64,000 bases of DNA, from NCBI RefSeq assembly GCF_003011895.2, contig NZ_PXWF02000297.1, positions 1 through 64,000 of the forward strand. The letters run 5' to 3'. The position numbers and the translations under genes were made by a program. Positions within the stretch are counted from its first letter, which is position 1. Every line of letters begins with the position of its first letter. The notes beneath the pieces are model-generated. The model did no database searches and was not told the origin of the DNA. It was given only the letters and a program-made list of their open reading frames with translations. This document shows, one piece after another, positions 17,368 to 27,614 of the stretch. This DNA is from Massilia glaciei. GTDB lineage: Bacteria; Pseudomonadota; Gammaproteobacteria; Burkholderiales; Burkholderiaceae_D.

Positions 17368-17819
17368 GCGGCCACCGCCTGCGGCTGGAACAGCAGCGCG
17401 CGCGCCTCGGCCGTGAGCAACTGGGCCGGTTCGATCAGTTGCAGCATGCCGGCGGCGGTGCCTGCGACCTGCCCGAGGAAGGGCGCGGCGCGCACGCCGC
17501 AGTCGCCGAGGGCGGCGTCGGGCACGGTTTCGACGCCGGTCACGTGCTCGGCGAGCAGGCCAAGCAGGCGCAGCCCGCCGTCGACCGGGTAGTCGAACAA
17601 GATGATGCGCGAATCGAAGCACGGCTCGACCGGCGCGCCGCCGGCCAGGCGCGCCAGGTCGATCACCGGCACCGGCTGGCCGTGGAAGTCGAGCACCCCG
17701 GCCACGAAGGCCGGCGCCAGCGGCAGCCGTTTTAGCTGGGCCGCAGGCAGCACGCGCGACAACGCGGCCAGGCGCAGGCCGTAGCGTTCGGCGCCGATCA
17801 GGACGGTGAGCACCTTCAT
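17364..17819 (-). CDS. wspB: CheW-like coupling protein WspB
   Basis: A 151-residue single-domain CheW protein (MKVLTVLIGAERYGLRLAA, FVAGVLDFHGQPVPVIDLARL, then RLLGLLAEHVTGVETV). With WspD it should tether WspE to the WspA receptor. It follows wspA with an ATGA overlap and is the second gene of the operon. Confidence 0.9.
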   Translation of the reverse strand: MKVLTVLIGAERYGLRLAALSRVLPAAQLKRLPLAPAFVAGVLDFHGQPVPVIDLARLAGGAPVEPCFDSRIILFDYPVDGGLRLLGLLAEHVTGVETVPDAALGDCGVRAAPFLGQVAGTAAGMLQLIEPAQLLTAEARALLFQPQAVAA

Positions 17820-19633
17820 GCGGCGCGCTGCTCCTCGACCGCGAAGGTGGCCACGCTCGACTGCAGGTCGCTGGCCGCGTACTGGAGCTGGTGCACCGCC
17901 TCGCTGGTGGCCTTGAGCGACTCGACCGTCTGCTGGGTGGCGTCGTTTAGCTGCATCATGGTGTTGGAGATCTGCGAGGCGCCGACCGCCTGCGACTGCA
18001 TCCCCCGCAGCACCAGGTCGAACTGGGGCGCGAGCTTTTGCACCTGGCCCATGACGGAGGTCAGTTGCTCGCCGACCTGGCGCACCTCGCCCACGCTGCG
18101 CCGGATCTCCTCGGAGAATTTGTCCATGCCCATCACGCTGGCCGAGACGGCCGACTGCATCTCTTTGAGCATCTGCTCGATGTCCCAGGTCGAGACCGAG
18201 GTCTGGTCGGCCAGGCGCCGGATCTCGGTGGCCACGACCGAGAAGCCGCGCCCGGCGTCGCCGGCCTTTTCGGCCTCGATGGCGGCGTTGAGCGAGAGGA
18301 TGTTGGTCTGGTCGGCGACCTTGGTGATCGTGATCAGCACGCTGTTGATGTTGCTCGCCTTTTCCGACAGCGCGGCCAGCTTGGCGTTGATCGAGTCGGT
18401 CGCCGACACCATCTGCTGCATGGTCTGGTCCATGCGCTTGAGGTTGCCCTGGGCGTCGGCGGTGGCGGCGGTGGTGTAGTCGGCCACGGCGGTCGCCTCC
18501 TCCATGGTGCGCAGCAGTTGCGAGGTGTTGGCCGAGATCTCCTTGGTGGTCGAGAGGATCTCGATGCTGGTCTGAGCCTGGGCCACGCCGGTGGCCTCCT
18601 GCTGTTTGGACGAGGCGGCGATCTCGGTGGCCGAGGTGGTCACCTGGATGCCGGCCTTTTGCACATTGTTGAGCAGCTTGCGCAGGTTCTCGACCATCGT
18701 GCGCAGGCCGTCGCCGAGGCGGCCGACGGCGTCGCTGCCGCTGATCGTGACGTTGCCGGTCAGGTCGCCCGAGGCGGCCTTCGAGACGACGTCGAGCAGG
18801 GCGTCGACCTTGGCGCGCAGCAGGTTGGTGGCGGCGCGCTCGTTGGCCTGGCTGTCCTGCATGGCCTGGGCCATGCGGTTGAATTCGACGCTGACCTTGC
18901 CGAGCTCGTCGTTGCCGACCACGCCCGCGCGCGCCGCCTCGTTGCCGGCGGCGATCTGGCCGACCGCGGCCATGAGGTTGTTGAGTGGCGTCAGCAGCGC
19001 GCGCGCGAGCAGCAGCGCGACCACGCCGGCCAGGCCGATGCACAGCGCGCCGCCGAGCGTGAGCAGCAGCTGCATGCGCTCCTGCAGCGCGGTCGACTCC
19101 TCGAGGCGCTTGGCGAGCAGCCGGCTTTCCTCGGCGCTGACCTGGTCGACCAGCCTGCGCGCCTGGGAGACTGCGGCAAAGCCGGAGTTCAGTTCCGGGA
19201 AGGCGCCCGCCGGCGGCTGGCCCGCGCCCAGCGCGCGCCGCTTGGCCAGCAGTTTGGAGATGACGTCGTTGTTCCAGGCGTCGATCAAAACGCGCAGTTG
19301 TTCGAAGCGCGCCTGTTGTTGCGGGTTGTCGGCGGAGAGGGCGATCGCCTTGTCGAGGTGGAACCTCAGCGCGGCCTGCTCGTCGTTGTCGGGCGTCAGG
19401 AAGCGCTCCTCGCCGGTGAGCAGGAAGCCGCGCACCTCGTTCTGGATCTCGAGCATCGCGGTCTGGACCTGCTCGGTTTCGCGCAGCACCTCGAGGGTGT
19501 GGCGGTCCCATTTGTTGGCCACCGACAGGCGCTCGAAATTCAGATAGGCCAGGCCGAGCAGGAACAAGATGATGAAAATGATCGAGCCGAAGCCCAGGTA
19601 AAGCTTGTTCCTGATGGTCAGGTCTTTGAACAT
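17816..19633 (-). CDS. wspA: Methyl-accepting receptor WspA, surface/envelope sensor
   Basis: A 605-residue inner-membrane receptor. Membrane segment 1 is near residues 11-31; a mostly helical periplasmic CHASE3-like domain (about 45-190) follows; segment 2 is near 196-216; then HAMP (about 217-270) and the cytoplasmic signalling hairpin with GRGFSVVATEIRRLADQTS at about 435-455. No CheR/CheB-docking pentapeptide ends the protein, consistent with dedicated adaptation enzymes. Pseudomonas WspA is somewhat shorter (about 540). In the known system it forms lateral clusters and responds to surface contact or envelope stress. First gene of the operon. Confidence 0.92.
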   Translation of the reverse strand: MFKDLTIRNKLYLGFGSIIFIILFLLGLAYLNFERLSVANKWDRHTLEVLRETEQVQTAMLEIQNEVRGFLLTGEERFLTPDNDEQAALRFHLDKAIALSADNPQQQARFEQLRVLIDAWNNDVISKLLAKRRALGAGQPPAGAFPELNSGFAAVSQARRLVDQVSAEESRLLAKRLEESTALQERMQLLLTLGGALCIGLAGVVALLLARALLTPLNNLMAAVGQIAAGNEAARAGVVGNDELGKVSVEFNRMAQAMQDSQANERAATNLLRAKVDALLDVVSKAASGDLTGNVTISGSDAVGRLGDGLRTMVENLRKLLNNVQKAGIQVTTSATEIAASSKQQEATGVAQAQTSIEILSTTKEISANTSQLLRTMEEATAVADYTTAATADAQGNLKRMDQTMQQMVSATDSINAKLAALSEKASNINSVLITITKVADQTNILSLNAAIEAEKAGDAGRGFSVVATEIRRLADQTSVSTWDIEQMLKEMQSAVSASVMGMDKFSEEIRRSVGEVRQVGEQLTSVMGQVQKLAPQFDLVLRGMQSQAVGASQISNTMMQLNDATQQTVESLKATSEAVHQLQYAASDLQSSVATFAVEEQRAA

Positions 19634-19661
19634 GTCGGCTCCGTTGCGCTGTTATCGACCG

Positions 19662-19673
19662 AATGTTAACATT
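19662..19673. promoter_or_regulatory. Perfect 12-bp palindrome upstream of wspA
   Basis: AATGTTAACATT lies 29-40 nt before the wspA ATG in an AT-richer patch. It could be an operator or part of a promoter for the wsp operon. No -10/-35 pair is convincing, and a chance palindrome is possible. Confidence 0.35.
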
Positions 19674-19754
19674 TTGCCGGGCAACATGGGCGTTTCGCGC
19701 GGCGCGCGCGGCGATATTTATCGGCGCGGTGATTCGGGTTGCGGCCGCCGCTCG

Positions 19755-19802
19755 CATTGCCGCTTACGTGGCCGCCTACATGGCCGCCTACATGGCCGCT
19801 TG
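19755..19802. repeat. 12-bp tandem repeat, four imperfect copies
   Basis: Units CATTGCCGCTTA, CGTGGCCGCCTA, CATGGCCGCCTA and CATGGCCGCTTG follow one another. The array covers the stop codon and last codons of the broken acyltransferase gene (minus strand), so unit copies carry repeated ATG-TAG pairs. Confidence 0.9.
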
Positions 19803-20930
19803 CGGACCATTGCCGAACTTGGCGCGCAGGCGCAGGCCGGGCCGCTCGACGGCGAGGTAGAGCAGGGCGCCGGCCGCCAGCGCCGCGCCGTTGTAAATAC
19901 AAAAAACTGAGCAGGTTCGAGCCCACCAGCGCGGGCCGCCAGTTGGCGTCGATCCAGTGGTAGACCTGCTTGTGCGTGAGGTACAGGCTGAAGGCCATGG
20001 CGGCGATCGGCGCGGCGCCCGGCACGGTCACGCGGCCAATCCAGCCGTGGGGGCTGGTGGCGGCGGCCACGATCAGCGCGAGGCTGGCGGCGAGCAGGGG
20101 GAAGCCGAACACGCTGCCGGCAAAGCTTGGGAAGTCGATCCAGGTCGCGGCGGACACGCCGCCGAGGCCCGCCGCCAGCAACAGCGGCGCGCGCGCCATC
20201 GCCCACGTCCACCATGCGGGGCGGAAGCCCTTGACCAGCGCCAGCAGCACGCCCGCCAGCAGGGCGTCGAGGCGCGCGTAGGTCGGATTGTAGATGCCTT
20301 CGATCCAGAGCAGGACGAAATCGTTCTCGCCGCCGCGCGTGTGCACGAATGGCGCCAGCTCGTGCTGCCAGATCCAGGCGCGCAGCAGCATGCCGCCGGC
20401 GAGCAGCAAAATGGCCACTGCCGCGGCCAAGGCCGTGGCGATCCCGTCCCGCGGCTGGCGCGCCAGCAGCCAGACCACGGCTGGCAGCAGCAGGTAGAAA
20501 TGCTCCTCCACGCACAGCGACCAGGCGTGGGAAAAGGCGCGCGCGTTGAAGTAGTCGGGGAACAGATTGGTCGTGAAAGTGAGGAACTGCCAAAGCGGCG
20601 CCATCGACGCGGCTTCGGCGCTGGCCGGCAGCGCGACATACAGGGCGAGCACGGCCAGGTAGGCGGGCAGCACGCGCAGGGCGCGGCCGGCGAAGAATTG
20701 GGCCCAGCGCGGCTCGGCGCCGAGGGTGTAGGGTTTGAGCAGCTGCCAGCCGATCAGGTAGCCGCTCAACACAAAAAACAGGTCGACTCCCATGTGCCCA
20801 TGTGCCCATGGCGCACGAATGCCGGCAGCGCCACGCCGAAGCGGCCATCAAGGTGGTACAGCATGACGGCGCCGACCGCGAGCGCGCGCAACAGGTCGAG
20901 GCCTGGCAGGCGGTGTGTGGATTCCTGCAC
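19788..20930 (-). pseudogene. Acyltransferase 3 family gene broken by frameshifts
   Basis: Joined over three reading frames, this encodes an OafA-like membrane O-acyltransferase that would modify a surface polysaccharide. The N-terminus (RLPGLDLLRALAVGAVMLYH, then FVRHGHMG) breaks at 20791-20806, where CATGTGCC is present twice; removing one copy restores GHMGVDLFFVLSGYLIG in frame. The catalytic-type RALRVLPAYL and WSLCVEEHFYLL blocks follow intact. Near the 3' end, two single-base losses (in the A/T run at 19901-19906 and in the GC stretch at 19881-19892) separate LLS, FFVFTT and LAAGALLYLAVERPGL. The start is uncertain; a GTG at 20930 fits. Sequencing error cannot be excluded for the two small lesions. 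Confidence 0.75.
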
Positions 20931-21069
20931 CGGATTGCACCTGTTAAGTTGGAATGAAGCGGGCAAGGATGCCGGCCGCGTCCCCCGGCGGGAAGCGCGG
21001 TGCGACGTATCGACGGCGGCGGCGATCAATGGCGAGCTGGTGCGGATAAGCCACCCATGGTACCCAAAG

Positions 21070-21260
21070 TTTCGTAACCGGGGTCTGACCCCACTTACGA
21101 AAGATTCCTTAAGTGGGGTCAGACCCCGGTTGCGAAACTATTGCTTTTGCTCCAACGCTATCACTCGATTGGCGCACGGATTTCCGAGTTATTTCGCAAC
21201 CGGGGTCTGACCCCGGTTGCGAAAGATTCCTTAACCGGGGTCAGACCCCGGTTACAAAAT
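21070..21260. repeat. Cluster of four GGGGTC-T/A-GACCCC palindromic repeats
   Basis: Four dyads, at 21070-21102, 21108-21137, 21192-21224 and 21229-21259, share the core ACCGGGGTC(T/A)GACCCC with arms ending in TTTCG and CGAAA. They form two pairs; within each pair the spacer is GATTCCTT or close to it, and a unique 54-nt stretch separates the pairs. The third copy is a perfect palindrome of more than 30 bp. This resembles REP/BIME elements mobilised by RAYT transposases, and no such gene is present here. They lie between the broken acyltransferase gene and the argG terminator. Confidence 0.9.
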
Positions 21261-21343
21261 GTTGCTCATGCTCTGGCGTTTTTTGGTGGCGCCGGCCGCC
21301 TGTCCGACCCTGCCGCAAGGCGACCCGCACCGGTGCGGGACGT

Positions 21344-21385
21344 AAAAAATCCCTTCCCGCGTCGCCGCCGGAAGGGATTTTTTTT
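21344..21385 (-). terminator. Bidirectional intrinsic terminator behind argG
   Basis: AAAAAATCCCTTCC at 21344-21357 pairs with GGAAGGGATTTTTT at 21370-21383, with extra T residues to 21385. Runs of A on one side and T on the other let it work on both strands; on the minus strand it closes the argFG unit 22 nt after the argG stop. Confidence 0.9.
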
Positions 21386-21407
21386 CGTCGCGCCCGACGC
21401 GAAGCCG

Positions 21408-22640
<1,233 letters not shown>

Positions 22641-22688
22641 GGTGGTTCCGATTTCGTTGAATGGGGGGAGGGCGGAGGGAAGGCGCGG

Positions 22689-23615
22689 TTATTCGCCTTC
22701 GATCCGGCCCAATAACAGGTATTCGATCAGCGCCTTCTGCACGTGCAGGCGGTTTTCGGCCTCGTCCCAGACCACCGACTGCGGGCCGTCGATGACCTCG
22801 GCCGAGACCTCCTCGCCGCGGTGGGCGGGCAGGCAATGCATGAACAGCGCGTCCGGCGCGGCGCGCGCCATTTTTGACGCGTCGACGATGAAACCGTCGA
22901 AGGCGGCCAGGCGGGCCGCGTTCTCCTTCTCGTAGCCCATGCTGGTCCAGACGTCGGTGTTGACCAGGTGGGCGAGCGCGCACGCATCCGACGGGTCGTC
23001 GAAGAAGGTGTAGCGGTCGGTCGACACCAGCGCGTGGTCGATGTCGTAGCCTTTCGGGGTGGAGACGTTCAGGTGGAAGCCGAACACCTCGGCCGCCTGC
23101 AGCCAGGAGTACAGCATGTTGTTGGCGTCGCCGATCCAGGCCACGGTCTTGCCGGCGATCGAGCCGCGGTGCTCGACGTAGGTGAAGATGTCGGCGAGCA
23201 CCTGGCACGGGTGGTGTTCGTTGGTCAGGCCGTTGATGACCGGCACCCGCGAATGGGCCGCGAAGCGCTCGATGATCTCCTGGCCGAAGGTGCGCACCAT
23301 GATGATGTCGCACATGCGGCTCATGACCTGGCCGGCGTCCTCGACCGGTTCGCCCCGCCCGAGCTGGCTGTCGCGCGTGTTCAGGTAGATCGCCGCGCCG
23401 CCCAGCTGGTGCATGCCGGCCTCGAACGAGAGCCGGGTGCGGGTCGAGTTTTTTTCGAACACCATGACCAGGGTGCGGTCGATCAGGGGGTGGTAGATCT
23501 CGTAGTTCTTGAACTTGCGCTTGATGACCTTGGCGCGCGCGATCACGTAGTCGAATTCGGCCAGCGTGAAGTCGGAGAACTGCAGGAAGTGCTTGATCGG
23601 TTTTTTGTTAGACAT
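22689..23615 (-). CDS. argF: Ornithine carbamoyltransferase
   Basis: A 308-residue cytoplasmic enzyme that makes citrulline from ornithine and carbamoyl phosphate. The carbamoyl-phosphate motif STRTRLSFEAGMHQLGG lies near residues 55-71, the second phosphate-contact motif HPCQ near 134-137, and the ornithine-binding motif HCLPAHRGEEV near 268-278. It leads the argFG pair; a good promoter lies about 73-102 nt upstream. Confidence 0.97.
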   Translation of the reverse strand: MSNKKPIKHFLQFSDFTLAEFDYVIARAKVIKRKFKNYEIYHPLIDRTLVMVFEKNSTRTRLSFEAGMHQLGGAAIYLNTRDSQLGRGEPVEDAGQVMSRMCDIIMVRTFGQEIIERFAAHSRVPVINGLTNEHHPCQVLADIFTYVEHRGSIAGKTVAWIGDANNMLYSWLQAAEVFGFHLNVSTPKGYDIDHALVSTDRYTFFDDPSDACALAHLVNTDVWTSMGYEKENAARLAAFDGFIVDASKMARAAPDALFMHCLPAHRGEEVSAEVIDGPQSVVWDEAENRLHVQKALIEYLLLGRIEGE

Positions 23616-23687
23616 GTTGCAACTTGGAGGAGTTGACCGCCGGCCGCATGGCGCTGGCGGGGGGTAAGCCCGGGGTTAAGCGCTTCA

Positions 23688-23717
23688 ATTATAAGGGTTT
23701 TCCCTTTGGCATGTGAA
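23688..23717 (-). promoter_or_regulatory. Putative sigma-70 promoter of argF-argG
   Basis: On the minus strand, TTCACA at 23717-23712 and a perfect TATAAT at 23693-23688 are separated by 18 nt. The -10 overlaps TTATAATTGAAG, which loosely resembles half of an ArgR box, so arginine repression here is possible but not shown. Confidence 0.5.
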
Positions 23718-23746
23718 AGGCGGCGGCGCGCCTTTCGTCGATCGTT

Positions 23747-26539
23747 TTAGTAGATCTGCCCCGGCGCGCCGTCGCCGTGCGCCGGCGCCGACACCGGCAG
23801 CTCGAGCGTGAACGTGGTGCCGTGCTCGGCGCTGCTGCTGACGCTGATCTGCCCGCCCAGCAGCGAGGTCACGATGTTGTAGCTGATCGACAGCCCGAGC
23901 CCGCTGCCGCCTTGGCCCAGCTTGGTCGTGAAGAACGGGTCGAAGATGCGCCCCAGGTTCTCGGGCGGGATGCCGCGCCCGTCGTCGCCGAACTCGACGA
24001 TCACGCGGCCCTCGGCCGTCATGCCCGCCGCCAGCCGCATGTGCCCGACCTGGCCGGGGCCGAACGCGTGCAGCAGCGCGTTGTTGATGAAGTTGGTCGC
24101 GACCTGGCCGAACGGGCCCGGGTAGCTGTCCATCCCGACCGCCTCGTCGACCGCGAGCGCGATCTCGTGGCCGCTGGCGCGGATCCGGTTCATCATGGTC
24201 GCGACGATCTCGTGGCACACCTGGTGCAGGTTGAAATTGCGGCGCTGCTCGGTGGTGCGGTCGACCGCGACCTGCTTGAAGCTGTTGACCAGGTCGGCCG
24301 CGCTGGTGAGCCCGCGCATGACCAGCGTGGCCGCCGTCTGCGAGTCGGCCACGAAGCTGGCCAGCTCGGAGCGCCGGATGCCCTGCCCCTCGAGCTGGGT
24401 GGCCATCCGCGTGGCGCGCTCCTGCATGGTGCTGGCGATCAGCAGGCTGTTGCCGATCGGGGTGTTGAGTTCGTGCGCGACGCCGGCCATGAGCGAGCCG
24501 AGCGCGGCGAGCTTCTCCTGCGACACGAGCTGGGTCTGGGCGTCCTGCAGCTGGCGGTAGGCCTCGGCGTTGTCGAGCGCGATGGCGCCGTAGGCGCACA
24601 GGGTGCGGAAGATCATGCGCTCGTTGTCGTCGTAGGCGTGCGAGCTGGGCGCCCGCACCGTCATGGCGCCGATCGCGCGCTCGCCCACCGTCAGCGGCAC
24701 GCTCAGCGCGCTGACCTGGTCGAGCGTGATGATCTCGCGCCGCTCGCGCAGGCAGCGCGCCGGGTCCGAGCCGGGGTCCTCGGGCGGGCGCGCGCCGGGC
24801 GCCAGCTCGCGTCCCAGTTCGACCCCGTAGGCCAGGCTCAGCCCGGCGGCCGAGTCGTCGCTGCGGTAGATGGCGAAGGTGGTGGCCGCGAGCAGGGCGT
24901 GGATGTGGCGCCCCAGCGCGTGGAACACGGCCTCGGCGTCGAGGTGGGCGGTGATCTCCTGGCCGATCGCCGAGAGCCGCTCGAGCGCGGCGCTGGTGCG
25001 CTGCAAGAGCTCGGCCCGGCGCGCCTCGGACTCGGCCAGCTCGCGGTGGTGGTGGCCCTCGTTGCGCGCGTGCTCGGTGCGGTGGTGCACCTGCATCGCG
25101 ACGGCGCGGTTGGTGGCCTCCTGGTTGTGGATTTTTTCGCGCGCCGCGCCCGCCTGCAGCGCCACCTCGTAGGCGCGCGTGTAGTCGCCGGCGCTCGCGT
25201 GCTCGCGCGCCATCTCCTCGTACAGCTCGCCCGGCACGGTGTAGCCGTCGATGGTCGCGGCGACCTCGAGCGCGCGCTGCAGGTAGTGCAGCGCCGCGCT
25301 CAGCTGCGCCATGCCGGGCGGGCCGGGCAGCCGGTGGCGCGCGTGGATCATGGCCATCACGCGCAGCGCCGCGATCTGGTTGTGCGCGTTGCGCCGTTCG
25401 CTTGCCATGTCGGCGGCCGCGCGCGCCACCGCCAGCGCCTCGAACGCGCGGTTCAGGTGGTTCAGCGCGTGGGCCTGGCCGCGCCGCGCGATGCTGCGGA
25501 AGTCGGACTGGTCGAGCGCGTCGGCCCGCTCGAGCAGGCGCGTGAAGGCCTCGAGCGCGCCGTCGAAGTCGCCCTGGGCCAGCGACAGGTCGCCCAGGTA
25601 TTGCAGCGCGATGGCGTAGCTGCGCGCGTTGGCGAGCGGCTTGAGGATGCCCAGCGCCTCCTGCAGCATGGCGTGCGCGGCGTCGAGCTGGCCGAGGCGG
25701 CGCAGGGTGTCGGCGGTGTGCATCAGGCAGGCGCCGATGCTGCGCGGCCAGCCGGTCGGGCGCGCCAGCTCGAGCGCGCGCTGCATCCATTCGAGCGCGG
25801 CGTGGTGGTCGTTGAGCAGGGTGAAGTCCTCGCCGATGTTGGTGGCTGCCGTGATGGCCGCGCGCAGTTGGCCGGTCTCGAGCGCGGCGCCGTAGCAGCG
25901 GATGTAGTAGCCGGCCGCCACGCCGTAGTCGGTCACGTCGCTGGCGGCGAGCCCGAGGAAGTCGTTGACCCAGGTCGCCAGCGCCGGGTGCATCGGCGCG
26001 CAGGCGCGCTCGAACTGCGCGCCCCAGCGCGCCACGGCCGCGTTGCGGTCGCGCAGCACGGCCCAGCGCGCGGTGGCGGCGTCGGCCAGCTCGGCGCGAA
26101 GGCCGTCGCCGGCCCCGCGGGCGGCCTCGGCGGCGCAGTGGAAGTGGGCGTCGCTGGCGGCGTGCTCGCCGCGGTCGATGCTGATCCAGGCCAGCAGCCA
26201 GCAGGCGTCGGCGCGCCCGCGCAGGTCGCCCAGGGCGGTGAAGCGCCCGAGGACCGCCCGCGCCTGCAGGCCGGCCGCCTCGAGCGCGCCGGCGAGCCAT
26301 TCGGATTCGGCCTTGATCAGGGTCATGCGCGCCTCGGCGCCGGCGCGTTCGGGTTCGGGCAGGGCGGCGGCGGGCAGCAGGGCGAGCACCTCGTCGGCCA
26401 GCGCCAGCGCGCGCGCGCTGTCGCGCTGGCGCAGGTGCCAGGACAGCGGTATCAGCAGGGGCAAACGGTCGACGCCGCGCAGGGGTGCCAGCGACGCCTC
26501 GAGGCGCGCCACATCGTCACTGACCGCGAACATGTCCAT
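23747..26539 (-). CDS. Large cytoplasmic TPR-GAF histidine kinase
   Basis: About 930 residues with no membrane segment. Residues 1-430 form TPR-like helical repeats (for example [22 protein letters not shown]), and a long coiled coil runs near 430-510. A GAF domain covers about 515-660, the H-box [19 protein letters not shown] is near 695, and the ATPase domain ends the protein ([30 protein letters not shown]). TPR plus GAF plus kinase resembles proteins that sense cellular state through protein contacts. No response regulator is adjacent, so it is an orphan. I start at the ATG of MDMFAVSDD because GGGGAG lies 9 nt before it; an upstream ATG at 26569 lacks that. Confidence 0.85.
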   Translation of the reverse strand: MDMFAVSDDVARLEASLAPLRGVDRLPLLIPLSWHLRQRDSARALALADEVLALLPAAALPEPERAGAEARMTLIKAESEWLAGALEAAGLQARAVLGRFTALGDLRGRADACWLLAWISIDRGEHAASDAHFHCAAEAARGAGDGLRAELADAATARWAVLRDRNAAVARWGAQFERACAPMHPALATWVNDFLGLAASDVTDYGVAAGYYIRCYGAALETGQLRAAITAATNIGEDFTLLNDHHAALEWMQRALELARPTGWPRSIGACLMHTADTLRRLGQLDAAHAMLQEALGILKPLANARSYAIALQYLGDLSLAQGDFDGALEAFTRLLERADALDQSDFRSIARRGQAHALNHLNRAFEALAVARAAADMASERRNAHNQIAALRVMAMIHARHRLPGPPGMAQLSAALHYLQRALEVAATIDGYTVPGELYEEMAREHASAGDYTRAYEVALQAGAAREKIHNQEATNRAVAMQVHHRTEHARNEGHHHRELAESEARRAELLQRTSAALERLSAIGQEITAHLDAEAVFHALGRHIHALLAATTFAIYRSDDSAAGLSLAYGVELGRELAPGARPPEDPGSDPARCLRERREIITLDQVSALSVPLTVGERAIGAMTVRAPSSHAYDDNERMIFRTLCAYGAIALDNAEAYRQLQDAQTQLVSQEKLAALGSLMAGVAHELNTPIGNSLLIASTMQERATRMATQLEGQGIRRSELASFVADSQTAATLVMRGLTSAADLVNSFKQVAVDRTTEQRRNFNLHQVCHEIVATMMNRIRASGHEIALAVDEAVGMDSYPGPFGQVATNFINNALLHAFGPGQVGHMRLAAGMTAEGRVIVEFGDDGRGIPPENLGRIFDPFFTTKLGQGGSGLGLSISYNIVTSLLGGQISVSSSAEHGTTFTLELPVSAPAHGDGAPGQIY

Positions 26540-26662
26540 CTGCCGGCGCTCCCCAGGATTTTTGAGCAATTGTATGCCCTTTTATGGGCAAGCTGCCAAC
26601 ACGATCGCGAAAAAATCAACAAAAGAACCGGCGCCGCAAACCGGCGCGGGGCCGGCGCCGGT

Positions 26663-26728
26663 GTCAGAGGCTAAGAGTTTTTCTGGCGTGATGAGCGGTC
26701 ATGATCGAAAGACTCTCAGCCTCTCAGT
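26663..26728. repeat. Short (about 65 bp) copy of hairpin family 1, at the rsgA 3' end
   Basis: It consists of the two terminal arms of the longer elements at 42594 and 49145 joined back to back without their core: CAGAGGCTAAGAGTTTTT on the left and the inverted GAAAGACTCTCAGCCTCT on the right. It looks like an internal-deletion derivative. The TGA stop of rsgA (26726-26724) lies inside the right arm. Confidence 0.85.
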
Positions 26729-27614
26729 ACAGCGTCTGCGCCGATTCGTGCAGCAGCTGGCCGTACAGGGTGTGGCGGAAGCGCGCGATCTTGCCCTCGC
26801 CGAGCGCGGCGAGGATCGCGCATTGCGGTTCGATGAGGTGGCGGCAATTGTAGAACTTGCAGCCGCCGAGGTAGGGCCCGAACTCGCGGAAGGCGCGCTC
26901 GAGCATGCCTTCGCTGAGGTGGTACAGGCCGAACTCCTGGAAGCCGGGCGAATCGATGATCGAGCCGCCGAACGCGAGCTGGTACAGGCGCGTGAAGGTG
27001 GTGGTGTGCTTGCCGGTGTCGAGCGCGGCCGAGATTTCGCGCACGGCGATGTCGGCGTCGGGCACGAGCAGGTTGATCAGCGAGGACTTGCCCATGCCCG
27101 ACTGCCCGATGAAGATCGAGGACTGGCCCTGCAGCAGCGGCATCAGGATCGCCACCGCGTGCCCGGGTTCGGCCCGCGCCGAGACCTCGTGCAGCGGGTA
27201 GCCGAGCGAGGTGTAGGTGAGCAGGCGCTCGCGCGCCTTGGCCAGCGAACCGGTGACGTCGGTCTTGTTGAGGATCAGGTGGGCGTCGATGCCGGCCGCC
27301 TCGGCCGCCACCAGCGAGCGCGAGATCAGGTCGTCGGCGAAGCCGGGCTCGGTCGCGACGACGATGAACAGGCGCGTCAGGTTGGCCGCGAGCAGCTTGG
27401 ACTTGTACTGGTCGGAGCGGTACAGCAGCGTCTTGCGCTCGGCGGTCGACTCGATCACGGCCTGGTCGTCGGAGGTCTTGACGATGTTGACGATGTCGCC
27501 GACGGCGATGTTGGTTTTGCGCTGGCGCGTGACGCACTGCAGTTTCTGGCCCTCGGCCACGGCCACGTAGTGGCGCCCGTGGCCGGCGATGATGGTGCCG
27601 CTCAGTTTGCTCAT
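26724..27614 (-). CDS. rsgA: Small ribosomal subunit biogenesis GTPase RsgA
   Basis: A 296-residue circularly permuted GTPase that helps mature the 30S subunit. An N-terminal OB fold (about 1-75) precedes the permuted G domain with G4 LNKTD near 120, G1 GQSGMGKSS near 175-183 and G3 DSPGF near 220. The C-terminal zinc site CKFYNCRHLIEPQC is near 253-266. I start at MSKLSGT rather than at in-frame codons upstream, which read through the pterin dehydratase gene. The start overlaps the upstream gene's stop by 4 nt. The last codon and stop lie in a repeat element. Confidence 0.95.
   Translation of the reverse strand: MSKLSGTIIAGHGRHYVAVAEGQKLQCVTRQRKTNIAVGDIVNIVKTSDDQAVIESTAERKTLLYRSDQYKSKLLAANLTRLFIVVATEPGFADDLISRSLVAAEAAGIDAHLILNKTDVTGSLAKARERLLTYTSLGYPLHEVSARAEPGHAVAILMPLLQGQSSIFIGQSGMGKSSLINLLVPDADIAVREISAALDTGKHTTTFTRLYQLAFGGSIIDSPGFQEFGLYHLSEGMLERAFREFGPYLGGCKFYNCRHLIEPQCAILAALGEGKIARFRHTLYGQLLHESAQTLY

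Noticed and set aside
10815-19633. Flagellar chemotaxis operon
   Set aside because: There is no CheY, CheZ, CheD or motor gene; the CheR-TPR, hybrid CheA and GGDEF output identify a Wsp system.
19905-19930. tRNA-like GGTTCGAGCCC segment
   Set aside because: No cloverleaf can be formed around it and it lies within the degraded acyltransferase gene.
21070-21260. CRISPR-like repeats with GGGGTCTGACCCC
   Set aside because: Spacing is irregular, units alternate in orientation, and each is itself a palindrome; a REP-type block fits better.
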